From positions 1-33,622 of the forward strand of contig CAJXQX010000043.1 of NCBI GenBank assembly GCA_913058185.1: DNA of 33,622 nucleotides. The letters run 5' to 3'. Positions 8,867 through 20,884 of the stretch are shown here, one piece after another; position 1 is the first letter of the stretch; each line of letters starts with the position of its first letter. The DNA comes from an uncultured Verrucomicrobiota bacterium (lineage in GTDB: Bacteria > Verrucomicrobiota > Verrucomicrobiia > Opitutales > Opitutaceae). The notes below the pieces were generated by a model, which saw only the letters and a list, made by a program, of their open reading frames with translations, did not search any database and was not told the DNA's origin. The position numbers were made by a program, and so were the translations under genes.

Positions 8867-8882
8867 GTGGCCGATCGGCCAC
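8867..8882. promoter_or_regulatory. 16-bp perfect palindrome between mdh and the M23 peptidase gene
   Basis: GTGGCCGATCGGCCAC reads identically on both strands. It is partly overlapped by a second inverted repeat, CCACCT/AGGTGG, at 8858-8870. It lies after the mdh terminator and 57 nt before the peptidase start, so it could be an operator or part of a downstream hairpin. Its role is unknown. Confidence 0.35.
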
Positions 8883-8939
8883 TACCCACCGTTTCCATTT
8901 GTTGCTAGAGTGATTTCCACCCTCATCCCGCCAACTACC

Positions 8940-10082
8940 GTGAACTACTCCCGCTCAGTCCTCCTGCTTTTTAACCTTTTCATCGCCGACTCCGTCCGCG
9001 CGGACTACGATGACATTGTCTCGTTTTTTAATACCCTGCACGGCTCGGGCCACGCGGCACAATTTCCGGTTTCAAGCGGATCGCTTGATGACTTCGAATC
9101 CTCGTTTGGACCGCGCAACAAATCTGGAAGCGGCAACTACGATTAGCACCGAGGATTTGATGTCGACGGCACCGACATGAGCTCCCCGATCGTCGCCCCG
9201 CTGGACGGATATTTTTATGATTATCGCACGACCTCTTCAGGCGGAAATATCGTCATTCTGGAACACAACATCTCCGAACTGGGCGGAGGTGCTCTGACCT
9301 ACAACGACAAGAGTGTGACGAAATTCTACACCTGGTATCTCCACTTGTGGGACGACGAAACCGCCGCCAACGGAACCAGCACCGACGACCTCGTTTCCGG
9401 CTATACCAAGGGGGACGCCATCTCCCGCGGAACCCAAATTGGCGTCATGGGACAATCGGGAACCACCACTAATACCCATCTTCATTTTGAGGTCCGCATC
9501 GGCACCAATAATTCCCTTGAATATCAGACCAATAATCCGGGCAGCAACCAGTGGGGTTTTAATCCCCACCTCAATCCCATGCTGCTTTTCGCTCCGAGCG
9601 GATACACCCAATCCTTAAGCCAATCCGCCGGCACGATCGGCTCCACCGACCTCACTTTCGACTACACCATAAACGACGATGACTACCCCGTCTTCAACAC
9701 CGTCTCCGCCCTAATCCGCAATACCATGACGCAGGCAGAAATCGCCTCTCATGTTTTGGATCTCAACCAACGCACCGGCTTCGATGCAACTTCCACCGAT
9801 GATCTCGACACGCAGGTAACGTCCCTACTCCACATCGTGTCGTCATTGAGCCCGTTCAGCACGACCGACTGGAAAACCCATTTTATTGTGCCCGAGTCCT
9901 GGTTGAGTGGAAACTATGACCAGGGCTACGAACTCGTTATGACTGCCACTAACATCTGGGGCACGAGTGTGAGTTCAAAGGTCGCACTTTCGTCCATGCC
10001 CGAACCCGCCCAAGCCGTCAGCCTTTTCGGGGTGATTGCCCTAACGAGCGCTGCGATGCGCCGGCGCCGGCGTCAGGTGTAG
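8940..10082 (+). pseudogene. Exported M23-family metallopeptidase with PEP-CTERM anchor, split by an in-frame TAG
   Basis: A peptidoglycan-type endopeptidase fold (LytM/lysostaphin family) sent across the inner membrane. The GTG at 8940 starts a signal peptide (NYSRSVLLLFNLFIADSVRA). TAG at 9144-9146 (codon 69) interrupts YD-stop-HRGFDV, directly before the first zinc-ligand pair H70/D74. The same frame continues with the HLHFE motif (H180 and H182) and ends at TAG 10082. The tail MPEPAQAV, a hydrophobic stretch and RRRRRQ form a PEP-CTERM sorting signal, so the protein would be processed by an exosortase. Trp or Phe is usual before HRGxD in relatives, so TGG to TAG is likely. A restart at ATG 9177 would lack the signal peptide and the first ligands. 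It is convergent with the minus-strand gene at 10123. Confidence 0.85.
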
Positions 10083-10122
10083 CAGCTCAGTCCTGACCTC
10101 GGGGCTACCCGCTTCGCGACGG

Positions 10123-10881
10123 TTACGGCAAGCGGGGATAAGTCTCGTCGCCAAAGACAAGATCGCCCGTCGCACTGCGTTCGATCACGGCGCCATTACC
10201 CAGCACCAACACCACCAAACCATCGCGTTGACCAAATAAAATAGCTTCGTCCATGAACGGCTCCGGATCGAGTCCTTCATCGGTGACTTCGAAGACTTTA
10301 AAGCGATCGGCTTCAATCAAGTATAAGACATCACCGTCTTCTTCCACCGCACCATACCGGCCCGCAAATTGTTCAGTAAATGTAGCCACTCGCGCCGAAT
10401 CGCTCACCAAGGTGACTCCCTCCGGACCCTCGGGCTGAATCGCTCGGAATAATAGGAAATCAAAGACCAATGCCAACGTCACCAATAGGATCGGCGAATT
10501 GAGAATCGCCCGCGCCTTGGAAGTCCTGACCACGACTTTTTCGGTCTCAACAACGTCCTCCGGAGAAAATTCGTCGTCGAGAAATTGCACGATCTCCTCA
10601 GGCGAGCGCATCAGCTGCGAATTTTCCGAAGCCGGCGACTGGATCATGAAAAGTTGGCCGGCTTCATTACGCACCGTGAACTCACCGTTGCCTTCTATTT
10701 TCAATACTGTGGTAGCTTTGGCATCGAGTAAATCGATGGTCGGGACGGCCTCGAACGATCGCAAACGCACGAGCAAGTCGGCGGAAATAATCGGCGTTTC
10801 GGGGTGGCTTTGATCGGCAGCAATCTGACCACAGTCTTCACTGAGGTTGTTGGCTTGATAGGAAATTTCAAGAGCAGTCAT
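10123..10881 (-). CDS. Hypothetical single-pass membrane protein
   Basis: A 252-residue protein that I do not recognise. The start at 10881 is chosen because GAGG lies 8 nt before this ATG; a longer frame to 10980 would overlap the prepilin gene. Residues 1-130 are acidic and soluble-like. One hydrophobic segment follows (ILLVTLALVFDFLLFRAI), preceded by the basic stretch VVVRTSKARA. The remaining C-terminal part is beta-rich and acidic and would lie on the periplasmic side if the positive-inside rule holds. It forms a tight unit with the prepilin gene, whose TGA stop is 10 nt upstream. The context suggests an envelope-associated role with the prepilin, but no function can be assigned. Confidence 0.7.
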   Translation of the reverse strand: MTALEISYQANNLSEDCGQIAADQSHPETPIISADLLVRLRSFEAVPTIDLLDAKATTVLKIEGNGEFTVRNEAGQLFMIQSPASENSQLMRSPEEIVQFLDDEFSPEDVVETEKVVVRTSKARAILNSPILLVTLALVFDFLLFRAIQPEGPEGVTLVSDSARVATFTEQFAGRYGAVEEDGDVLYLIEADRFKVFEVTDEGLDPEPFMDEAILFGQRDGLVVLVLGNGAVIERSATGDLVFGDETYPRLP

Positions 10882-10891
10882 TGGGGTATCC

Positions 10892-11398
10892 TCAGTTTTC
10901 CAAGATATAGTAGATACGTGACCCACCGTTTCGGACCTGCAAGGCTCCGGTGGTCGTATTCCCGTCGTCGATGGCCGCATCGATCGCGCGTAATTCTCTC
11001 ATCTTCAAATTCGATCTCAGGATCATGATCGCGCCATGATGGCCGCTCCGTCTATTACGCCGGAAATCATCCCAGGAATAACGTCCTCCCAGCGGTGTCG
11101 TGCGCTGCCACGTTTCTGAACTGATGTAGCCCTCCATGTTTGGCGGGAATCGATCACGGTTGCGCTGATTTTTAGGGAAGATGCCGTTCTCTTGGGCGTA
11201 ACGGAGAAAGCCTTCGGAAAATACCCGCGCATCGTTCTGGAAGGCCGACGCCTTCGTGCGTGACCCAGCGCTTCTGAAGGAAGGTAATGCTAAGCTGGCC
11301 AAAATGCCAATTAACGTCACCACCACCATGATTTTTACCAAAGTAAAATCCCGGGTCTTTTGGACGGTCTTCGTACGGAAATGATGGGATCCATGCAC
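10892..11398 (-). CDS. Type II/IV prepilin-like protein with degenerate signal motif
   Basis: A 168-residue pseudopilin-like protein. After a short basic leader comes RDFTLVKIMVVVTLIGILASLALP, the N-terminal helix typical of GspG/PilA families, here quoted only for its key positions. Canonical prepilins read G-F-T-L-(V/I)-E. In this protein the Gly before the cleavage site is Asp (GAT) and the Glu at mature position 5 is Lys (AAA). Both residues are normally needed, Gly for prepilin peptidase and Glu5 for assembly. Later segments such as NDARVFSEGFLRYAQENG and TPLGGRYSWD are normal for Verrucomicrobiota prepilins. It may be a non-functional copy or an uncleaved variant. The upstream AGGAG is 16 nt from the ATG and inside a small hairpin (11401-11419), so expression may be low. 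Confidence 0.78.
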   Translation of the reverse strand: MHGSHHFRTKTVQKTRDFTLVKIMVVVTLIGILASLALPSFRSAGSRTKASAFQNDARVFSEGFLRYAQENGIFPKNQRNRDRFPPNMEGYISSETWQRTTPLGGRYSWDDFRRNRRSGHHGAIMILRSNLKMRELRAIDAAIDDGNTTTGALQVRNGGSRIYYILEN

Positions 11399-11468
11399 CA
11401 GCAGGCAACTCTCCTGCTACGAGCCGTTTACCCTTAAAGTCTCGCGCCCGTTGCCTCCTTACGCGGCA

Positions 11469-12176
11469 TCACCCCAGCAATCCATCCAACACCGAGTTCT
11501 TGCTGATCACAAACGCATGCCGCACCGCTGCAAACGCCTCTACCAGCTCCGATGGTCCCCCGGCCCGAGGAAACTCCATACTAAGCGACGAGCCGTCGCA
11601 GTGCACCTCCGCCTCGATCCCTTTAACCGTAAGCGTGCAACGGGCGTAATCCGAGCGGTATTCGATCGCCAACCCGGTCGCACCATCCAGCTCCTCCACC
11701 GCATCGATAACCGCCTCAACCGACACTCCTTTAATCAGGTCGAAAATAATTTCATTAAATTGTCCGGCAAACATGGTCTCGAATCGCTCGTCGCCCAAGC
11801 GCTCCGGCTTGAGTTGATGTAACACCGTCGATTTAACATAAACTCCTGGATCTCTGTTGTTTAGGCGGTAGTTTATTTCAAAAACAAAATCCACTGCCGA
11901 AAGCACCGCCACTGACCCGGTCACATCGAGCGTCACTTCTTTTCGTTTATACGACAATTCAGACCGCGCCTGCTGAAACCACTCCTCACTTTCATCCGTC
12001 AACTCCTCGGCACACAGCCTTCCTAGAAACGCCTCCGTCGCCGCATTCACGGAATCCGGCACCGAATGCATCCCTTTTTTGAACCCCGACAACAGTTTAA
12101 CTTTCCCGAATTCACCGCCGCCCAACAGGCGCACGGCCGCCACGTAGGTCTCTGGGTTTTCCGATTCGTTCGCCAT
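11469..12176 (-). CDS. Hypothetical protein upstream of the prepilin gene
   Basis: A 235-residue protein that I do not recognise. The ATG at 12176 is preferred to a GTG at 12212 because GGAGGGG lies directly before it. No signal peptide, membrane helix or known catalytic motif is visible. The N-terminus looks helical and mixed in charge, and residues 75-120 and 170-200 look beta-rich. It heads the three-gene minus-strand unit with the prepilin and the membrane protein, separated from the prepilin by 70 nt. It is divergent from the RND efflux operon. Function unknown. Confidence 0.7.
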   Translation of the reverse strand: MANESENPETYVAAVRLLGGGEFGKVKLLSGFKKGMHSVPDSVNAATEAFLGRLCAEELTDESEEWFQQARSELSYKRKEVTLDVTGSVAVLSAVDFVFEINYRLNNRDPGVYVKSTVLHQLKPERLGDERFETMFAGQFNEIIFDLIKGVSVEAVIDAVEELDGATGLAIEYRSDYARCTLTVKGIEAEVHCDGSSLSMEFPRAGGPSELVEAFAAVRHAFVISKNSVLDGLLG

Positions 12177-12315
12177 TCCCCTCCACGCAATCCGACCATT
12201 CGCCCCTGTCACTCGTTTTTTTTACCGGTTAACCCGTAATTTCTTTCTAGGGACCGTGTAATTGTCCAACGTTTAACCTCTTTTCTTTCACTACTCGAGC
12301 TCACTCCCCCTCTTC

Positions 12316-13494
12316 GTGTCTGCATCCAAGTCTTCCTCCCTTTTCTCGACAATTAACTGGCCGCGAGTGTTCGCTGTCGCCCTGATCGCAGCGTTTCCGC
12401 TTTTCCAGACCGGCTGTAGTAAGGCTGAACCCAAATCAACCGAAGCCAAGGCCGAGTCCGCCGCAGCCAAAGGCGCCGGTGGTGCTGGTCGCGGCCCCGG
12501 TGCCGCCGATCGACGCGAGGCTGACCCCATTCCCGTCCAAGTTGTCTCCGTCACCCGCGGCCCCATCTCAGCGTCTCTCGCCTTCAACTCCACCCTCGAA
12601 ACCGAGTCCGTCGTCGATATCTACCCTCGGATCAACGGCCAGGTGGATCAGCTCCTCGTCGAAGAAGGCGATTTTGTGAAGGCCGGCACCCCTCTCCTTA
12701 AAATCGACGACCGCGAACTCCGGGTCGACGCTGACGAAGCGCGGGTCACCCTCGAACGTGAGCAAACCGACTTCACCCGCACCGAAGGCCTCTTCAACCG
12801 CGGCCTCGTTAACGAGCAAGACTATGAGAACGACCGCTTCGCCCTCAGTCAGGCTCAACTCCGCGCCGATCGCGCGAATATCCGCTATGAATATGCTACC
12901 GTCGTCGCGCCATTTGATGGGGTGATCTCCGAGCGTGAGGTTCAAGTCGGTGCCCGCGTCGCCACCGGCACCAAACTATTCTCGTTCGTCAGCCTCAAGG
13001 ACATGGTCGCCAAGGTCTTCGTTCCCGGCCGTTACCTCACCTCCGTCAGCGCCGATCAATCCGCCGAAATCACCTCCGAATTTATACCGGACGCAACCTA
13101 CGCCGCTTGGGTCAAACGGATCAGCCCCATCATCGATCCCGCCAGCGGCACCTTCAAAGTCACCGTCGGCGTCCGCGAGCCCGATGCCGCTATCGTCCCC
13201 GGCCTATTCGTTCGCGCTTCCATCACCACGGAAGAACGTCCCGACGCCCTACTCATTCCCAAACAGGCCGTCGTCTATGAAGGGGGTTCCCAATACGTGT
13301 TCACCGTTCGCCAAGGCCGCGCCAAGCGCCTCCCGCTCGACGCCGGATTTGAGAATCAAACCATGATCGAAGTCCGTTCCGGACTCGAAGAAGGCGACGA
13401 AGTTGTCGTCCTCGGACAATCCGGCCTGAAGGACAAATCGCCCCTTAAGATCGTAGAACCCGTAGCTGAAACCTCAGCTGACGAAGAAGAGTAA
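12316..13494 (+). CDS. RND efflux periplasmic adaptor lipoprotein (membrane fusion protein)
   Basis: Periplasmic adaptor connecting RND permeases to an outer-membrane channel. The 392-residue protein starts at GTG 12316 with a lipoprotein signal; the lipobox FQTGC gives lipidated C34. A low-complexity Ala/Lys/Gly/Arg linker (residues 36-70) leads to the biotinyl-lipoyl half motifs (YPRINGQVDQLLVEEGDFV and ATVVAPFDGVISEREVQVG) around a helical hairpin. Beta-barrel and membrane-proximal domains follow, with SASGTFKV-like and IPKQAV segments. It is the first gene of the operon; the first permease begins 20 nt after its stop. No outer-membrane factor gene is in the window. The substrate cannot be predicted. 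Confidence 0.93.
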   Translation: MSASKSSSLFSTINWPRVFAVALIAAFPLFQTGCSKAEPKSTEAKAESAAAKGAGGAGRGPGAADRREADPIPVQVVSVTRGPISASLAFNSTLETESVVDIYPRINGQVDQLLVEEGDFVKAGTPLLKIDDRELRVDADEARVTLEREQTDFTRTEGLFNRGLVNEQDYENDRFALSQAQLRADRANIRYEYATVVAPFDGVISEREVQVGARVATGTKLFSFVSLKDMVAKVFVPGRYLTSVSADQSAEITSEFIPDATYAAWVKRISPIIDPASGTFKVTVGVREPDAAIVPGLFVRASITTEERPDALLIPKQAVVYEGGSQYVFTVRQGRAKRLPLDAGFENQTMIEVRSGLEEGDEVVVLGQSGLKDKSPLKIVEPVAETSADEEE

Positions 13495-13514
13495 TCCCCC
13501 CTACCCCTGCCGTC

Positions 13515-17390
<3,876 letters not shown>

Positions 17391-17418
17391 TCTAAAACAC
17401 CACGCCCCCCTCTTTCTC

Positions 17419-20400
17419 ATGTCACGCCGCGAACCCATCGCCTACCGCCTGCCTCGTTTCTCGGTCACTCGTCCTGTGACGGTGGTCATGATCTTGTTCG
17501 CAATTTTGGTATTAGGCTTCATCGCCAATTCGCGAATCCCCATCGCACTCTTTCCGGAAGGAATGGAGAAAAAGAGTCTCAGTATCTACGCCACTTATCG
17601 CAACTCCAGTGCCCGCGATATCGAAGAAAAAATTGCCCGGCCGATTGAGGATATGGTTGGCACCGTCGCCGGTGTGCGAGAAATGAATAGCTACATCGGG
17701 TCGGGCCGTGCCTACGTGCGGGTGAGTTTTCAAAACAACACCGATCTGCAAACCGCCTACGCCGATCTACGCGACCGGATGGACCGTCTGATGCCGGAAA
17801 TGCCCGACGACTTGGAACAGATCTACGTGCGTCGCTTTGATGAGAACGACATCCCCATCATGTATCTCGTGCTCCATATCCCGGATACAATCACCGACAA
17901 ATATCACGTCGCCGAGACCTTGATCGCGCCCGCCTTTCGCCGGGTCGAAGGCGTGGGTAACGTCGAAATCAGCGGCATCCGAAGCAAAGAAATCCAAGTC
18001 GAGCTAATCGAAGAACGAATCCGCAGTCACCGGATTGATCCCAACCGCATGATGAACATCATGCGGACCCAAAACTTCTCGTTGCCCAACGGCTTCATCG
18101 TGGAAGGTGGTCGCAAGGTCTATGTGCGTTCTGTCGGCCAGTTCGAAACCGTGCAGGAGATTCGCGACCTCATCATCGATGAAGAACACCGTCTCACTCT
18201 CGGTGATATTGCCAACGTTGTTTACGCTTCCGACGATGGAGACTCCGCCTATCGCATCGACGGTCATCCCGCCGTCGGCGTTGAAATCACCCGGGAGTCT
18301 ACCGGCAACATCGAGCAAATTTCTCGTGGCGTGATCGCCGCCATCGAAGAACTTGCCACCCACCCCCAGCTGGAAGGACTCGGGCATTCGGTTTTCTTCG
18401 ACCAAGGGAAACATGTTCGCGCCTCGATCGGGAATCTCAAATCCACCGGACTTTGGGGAGGGTTGTTTGCGGCGATCGTCATCTTCTCGTTTCTCCGTGC
18501 CCCCCGCATGACCGGGATTCTTACCCTCGCTATTCCGCTCTCTCTCCTTTGCACCGTGATTGTGATCTACTTCATGGGTTGGTCGCTGAACATGGCCACC
18601 ATGATGGGACTGCTGTTGAGCGTCGGACTCGTCATCGACAATGCCATCGTCATTGTTGAGAATATCTACCACAAACGCCAGAGCGGCATCGATCGAACCG
18701 AAGCCGCCATCAATGGCGCAGGCGAAGTTGGCCTCGCGGTCACCATGGCCACCCTGACCACCGTCGTCGTTTTTCTACCGCTCATTCTCATGAGCGACAA
18801 AGCCGAGTTTTCGTTCTGGATGCTACGTATCGGCATCCCCGTGGTCATTTCTTTACTCGCTTCACTGTTCATTGCGCTTGTCTTCATTCCTCTCGCGACG
18901 AAACGATTTTCGCGCGGTCACACCCACCATGAACCCAAAACCATCGGCTGGATTCGGCGCCACTATACCAGCTCGATCACCTGGGTGCTTGCACATCGCA
19001 TCGAGGCCGGACTCATCGTGCTGCTCGCTTTTTCGACCATCGCAATCCCCGTGGGAGGCGTAAAGCAATCCTCCGACGGTGGCGTTAGCGGTGGGGACAA
19101 TGACAACGTCAAATTCTACTTCGAACTACCGACCGCCAATACTCTCGAAGAAACCACGACGTTCATCTCTCGCGTAGAGCAATACGTCCTCGCCAATAAG
19201 GATCTCTACAACATCGCGTCTGTCGAATCGAGCTACCGCGGCGACAACGCCCGCATTCAGGGGCGCTTCAATGACAACGAGCCTACCGAGTGGTATGAAG
19301 TCGTGTGGCATAACATCATGGTGGGAACTGGTCAGCGTGAGGAACGCATGACCCGCACCGAAATCGTTGAGCACTTCAACCAGAACTTCGAAATACCTCC
19401 GGGGATCAGTCAGCGCAAATCTCGCCGCGGCAGTAGTGGCGGTGACGGCGATACTAGCATGGTGGCAATCTCTCTCTACGGCGACGATACCGTCACCTTG
19501 ATGCAATACGCCGAACTGGCCCGAGAGCGCCTACTCACCATCGAACAGGTCATCTCCGTCGAGACCTCCATGGATCGAGGCGGGAATGAAGTGCAAGTCG
19601 TGATGGATCGCGAACGTTCACTCGAACTTGGCGTGAACCCCCGCGACGTATCCAACGCCATTTCCTACTCTATGCGGGAACGCGACATCGGCCGTTTTTA
19701 TACCCCCGATGGGCGCAGCGTAGATATCGAGATCGAACTCGACAACGCTGAGGAAGCCAACATGAACACCCTCAAATCCATGACCTTCCCGACCGACGGC
19801 GGTCGCGAAGTGCCTCTCGAGTCGGTCGCCGCCCTCAAAATCGAAAAAACACTGGGCCAGATCCGTCGCGAAAATCGCCAGACTACCTTGACCGTCATGG
19901 CCCTCACCTCTCGCCGCGACACCAACGTAGTCTACGAGCAACTCGATACCGCCATGGCTGATTTCGAAATGGCCCGCGGCTATCGCTGGGACAAAGGCGT
20001 GCGCTTCACCCGTCTCGAAGAGAACAACGATGCGATGATGTTCGCCGCCGTGCTTTCCGTCACCTTCGTGTTTCTACTCATGGGCGTGCTCTTCGAATCG
20101 TTCATCCTGCCTCTCGCGGTCATCGTCTCGATTCCGTTCTCTCTCCTCGGGGTTTATTGGGCGCTCTACATCACCGAGTCAGATATGAACATGATGGCCA
20201 TGATCGGCATGGTCATCCTCATCGGTATCGTGGTGAACAATGCCATCGTGCTCGTCGACCTCACTAACCGCCTGCGCGAAGAAGGCATCGAACGGGTGCA
20301 GGCCCTCATCCAAGCCGGCGGCCAACGGCTGCGCCCCATCCTCATGACGACGTGCACCACCGTTTGTGGTTTGCTCCCCATGGCCCTAGGAAATTCAGAG

Positions 20401-20607
20401 ATGATCGGTCAGCCCTACTCACCCATGGGACGCGCCATGATCGGCGGTCTGATCACCTCGACGCTCCTCACGCTGCTCATCGTGCCCCTCTTCTACATCC
20501 TCCTCGACGACCTCAGAACCTTCGCCGGCAAAATCGCCCGCAGCGCGATCTCCCGGACGGGATCCACCCCCGCCGCCTCCGAAGTCAACGCCCGCGACTC
20601 GGTCTAA
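17419..20607 (+). CDS. RND-family efflux permease (second copy, 1062 aa)
   Basis: Second proton-driven RND permease of the operon, of normal length. The ATG at 17419 lies 28 nt after the stop of the first permease. TM1 is near residues 18-36. The TM4 motif GLVIDNAIVIVEN has D407 and N408, the same Asp-Asn variant as the first permease. The C-terminal half repeats the pattern with GIVVNNAIVLVD and RLRPILMTT. A short basic Ser/Gly insert (RKSRRGSSGGDGD) lies in the second periplasmic domain. It shares only family-level resemblance with its neighbour, so it is not a recent duplicate. It is the last gene of the operon; a pyrimidine repeat tract begins about 17 nt after its stop. Confidence 0.94.
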   Translation: MSRREPIAYRLPRFSVTRPVTVVMILFAILVLGFIANSRIPIALFPEGMEKKSLSIYATYRNSSARDIEEKIARPIEDMVGTVAGVREMNSYIGSGRAYVRVSFQNNTDLQTAYADLRDRMDRLMPEMPDDLEQIYVRRFDENDIPIMYLVLHIPDTITDKYHVAETLIAPAFRRVEGVGNVEISGIRSKEIQVELIEERIRSHRIDPNRMMNIMRTQNFSLPNGFIVEGGRKVYVRSVGQFETVQEIRDLIIDEEHRLTLGDIANVVYASDDGDSAYRIDGHPAVGVEITRESTGNIEQISRGVIAAIEELATHPQLEGLGHSVFFDQGKHVRASIGNLKSTGLWGGLFAAIVIFSFLRAPRMTGILTLAIPLSLLCTVIVIYFMGWSLNMATMMGLLLSVGLVIDNAIVIVENIYHKRQSGIDRTEAAINGAGEVGLAVTMATLTTVVVFLPLILMSDKAEFSFWMLRIGIPVVISLLASLFIALVFIPLATKRFSRGHTHHEPKTIGWIRRHYTSSITWVLAHRIEAGLIVLLAFSTIAIPVGGVKQSSDGGVSGGDNDNVKFYFELPTANTLEETTTFISRVEQYVLANKDLYNIASVESSYRGDNARIQGRFNDNEPTEWYEVVWHNIMVGTGQREERMTRTEIVEHFNQNFEIPPGISQRKSRRGSSGGDGDTSMVAISLYGDDTVTLMQYAELARERLLTIEQVISVETSMDRGGNEVQVVMDRERSLELGVNPRDVSNAISYSMRERDIGRFYTPDGRSVDIEIELDNAEEANMNTLKSMTFPTDGGREVPLESVAALKIEKTLGQIRRENRQTTLTVMALTSRRDTNVVYEQLDTAMADFEMARGYRWDKGVRFTRLEENNDAMMFAAVLSVTFVFLLMGVLFESFILPLAVIVSIPFSLLGVYWALYITESDMNMMAMIGMVILIGIVVNNAIVLVDLTNRLREEGIERVQALIQAGGQRLRPILMTTCTTVCGLLPMALGNSEMIGQPYSPMGRAMIGGLITSTLLTLLIVPLFYILLDDLRTFAGKIARSAISRTGSTPAASEVNARDSV

Positions 20608-20623
20608 CGACCGCGGAGCAGAT

Positions 20624-20657
20624 CTTTCTCGTTCTTCTTTCTCTTTCTCTTTCTCGA
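20624..20657. repeat. Hexanucleotide pyrimidine repeat tract, copy A
   Basis: Degenerate repeats of TTCTCT/TTCTCG ending in TTCTCGAA, just after the RND operon. The same type of tract with the same ending occurs at 32479-32516. Confidence 0.7.
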
Positions 20658-20884
20658 ATCGCTGCCTCACAGCCGGTCCGAACGAAAAGTAATTGAGCAT
20701 CATACCCAACATTCCGAGTTAGGGCGCCTGTCTCGCCATTGGCACGCAAAGCAGGACGACGGCGGATGACCGCCGGATGCGCCGCAGTGGAGTGACTCTC
20801 AGAGGCAGACGCGAACCGGACAGAGCCGGTCCCTCCCATCTGCCCCGGGGAGGGACGACCGCCGTGTCGTCCGCGTCGGCGCCT
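20658..20884. other. Intergenic region with several hairpins
   Basis: Between the RND operon and the convergent beta-propeller gene. It contains a small hairpin GGCGG-ATGA-CCGCC (20761-20774), a 9-bp stem with arms 20829-20837 and 20848-20856, and a 7-bp stem with arms 20853-20859 and 20866-20872. The last two share bases 20853-20856 and so exclude each other. No coding potential is seen. The structures may act as terminators or belong to intergenic repeat families. Confidence 0.5.

Noticed and set aside
2232-10082. Complete reassignment of TAG to a sense codon in this organism
   Set aside because: TAG also ends ygfZ, the PEP-CTERM tail of the M23 protein, PSCyt1-DUF1553 and the Gluconate_2-dh3 gene at natural C-termini. 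Read-through at PSCyt1 would run over the start of the DUF1501 gene in another frame.
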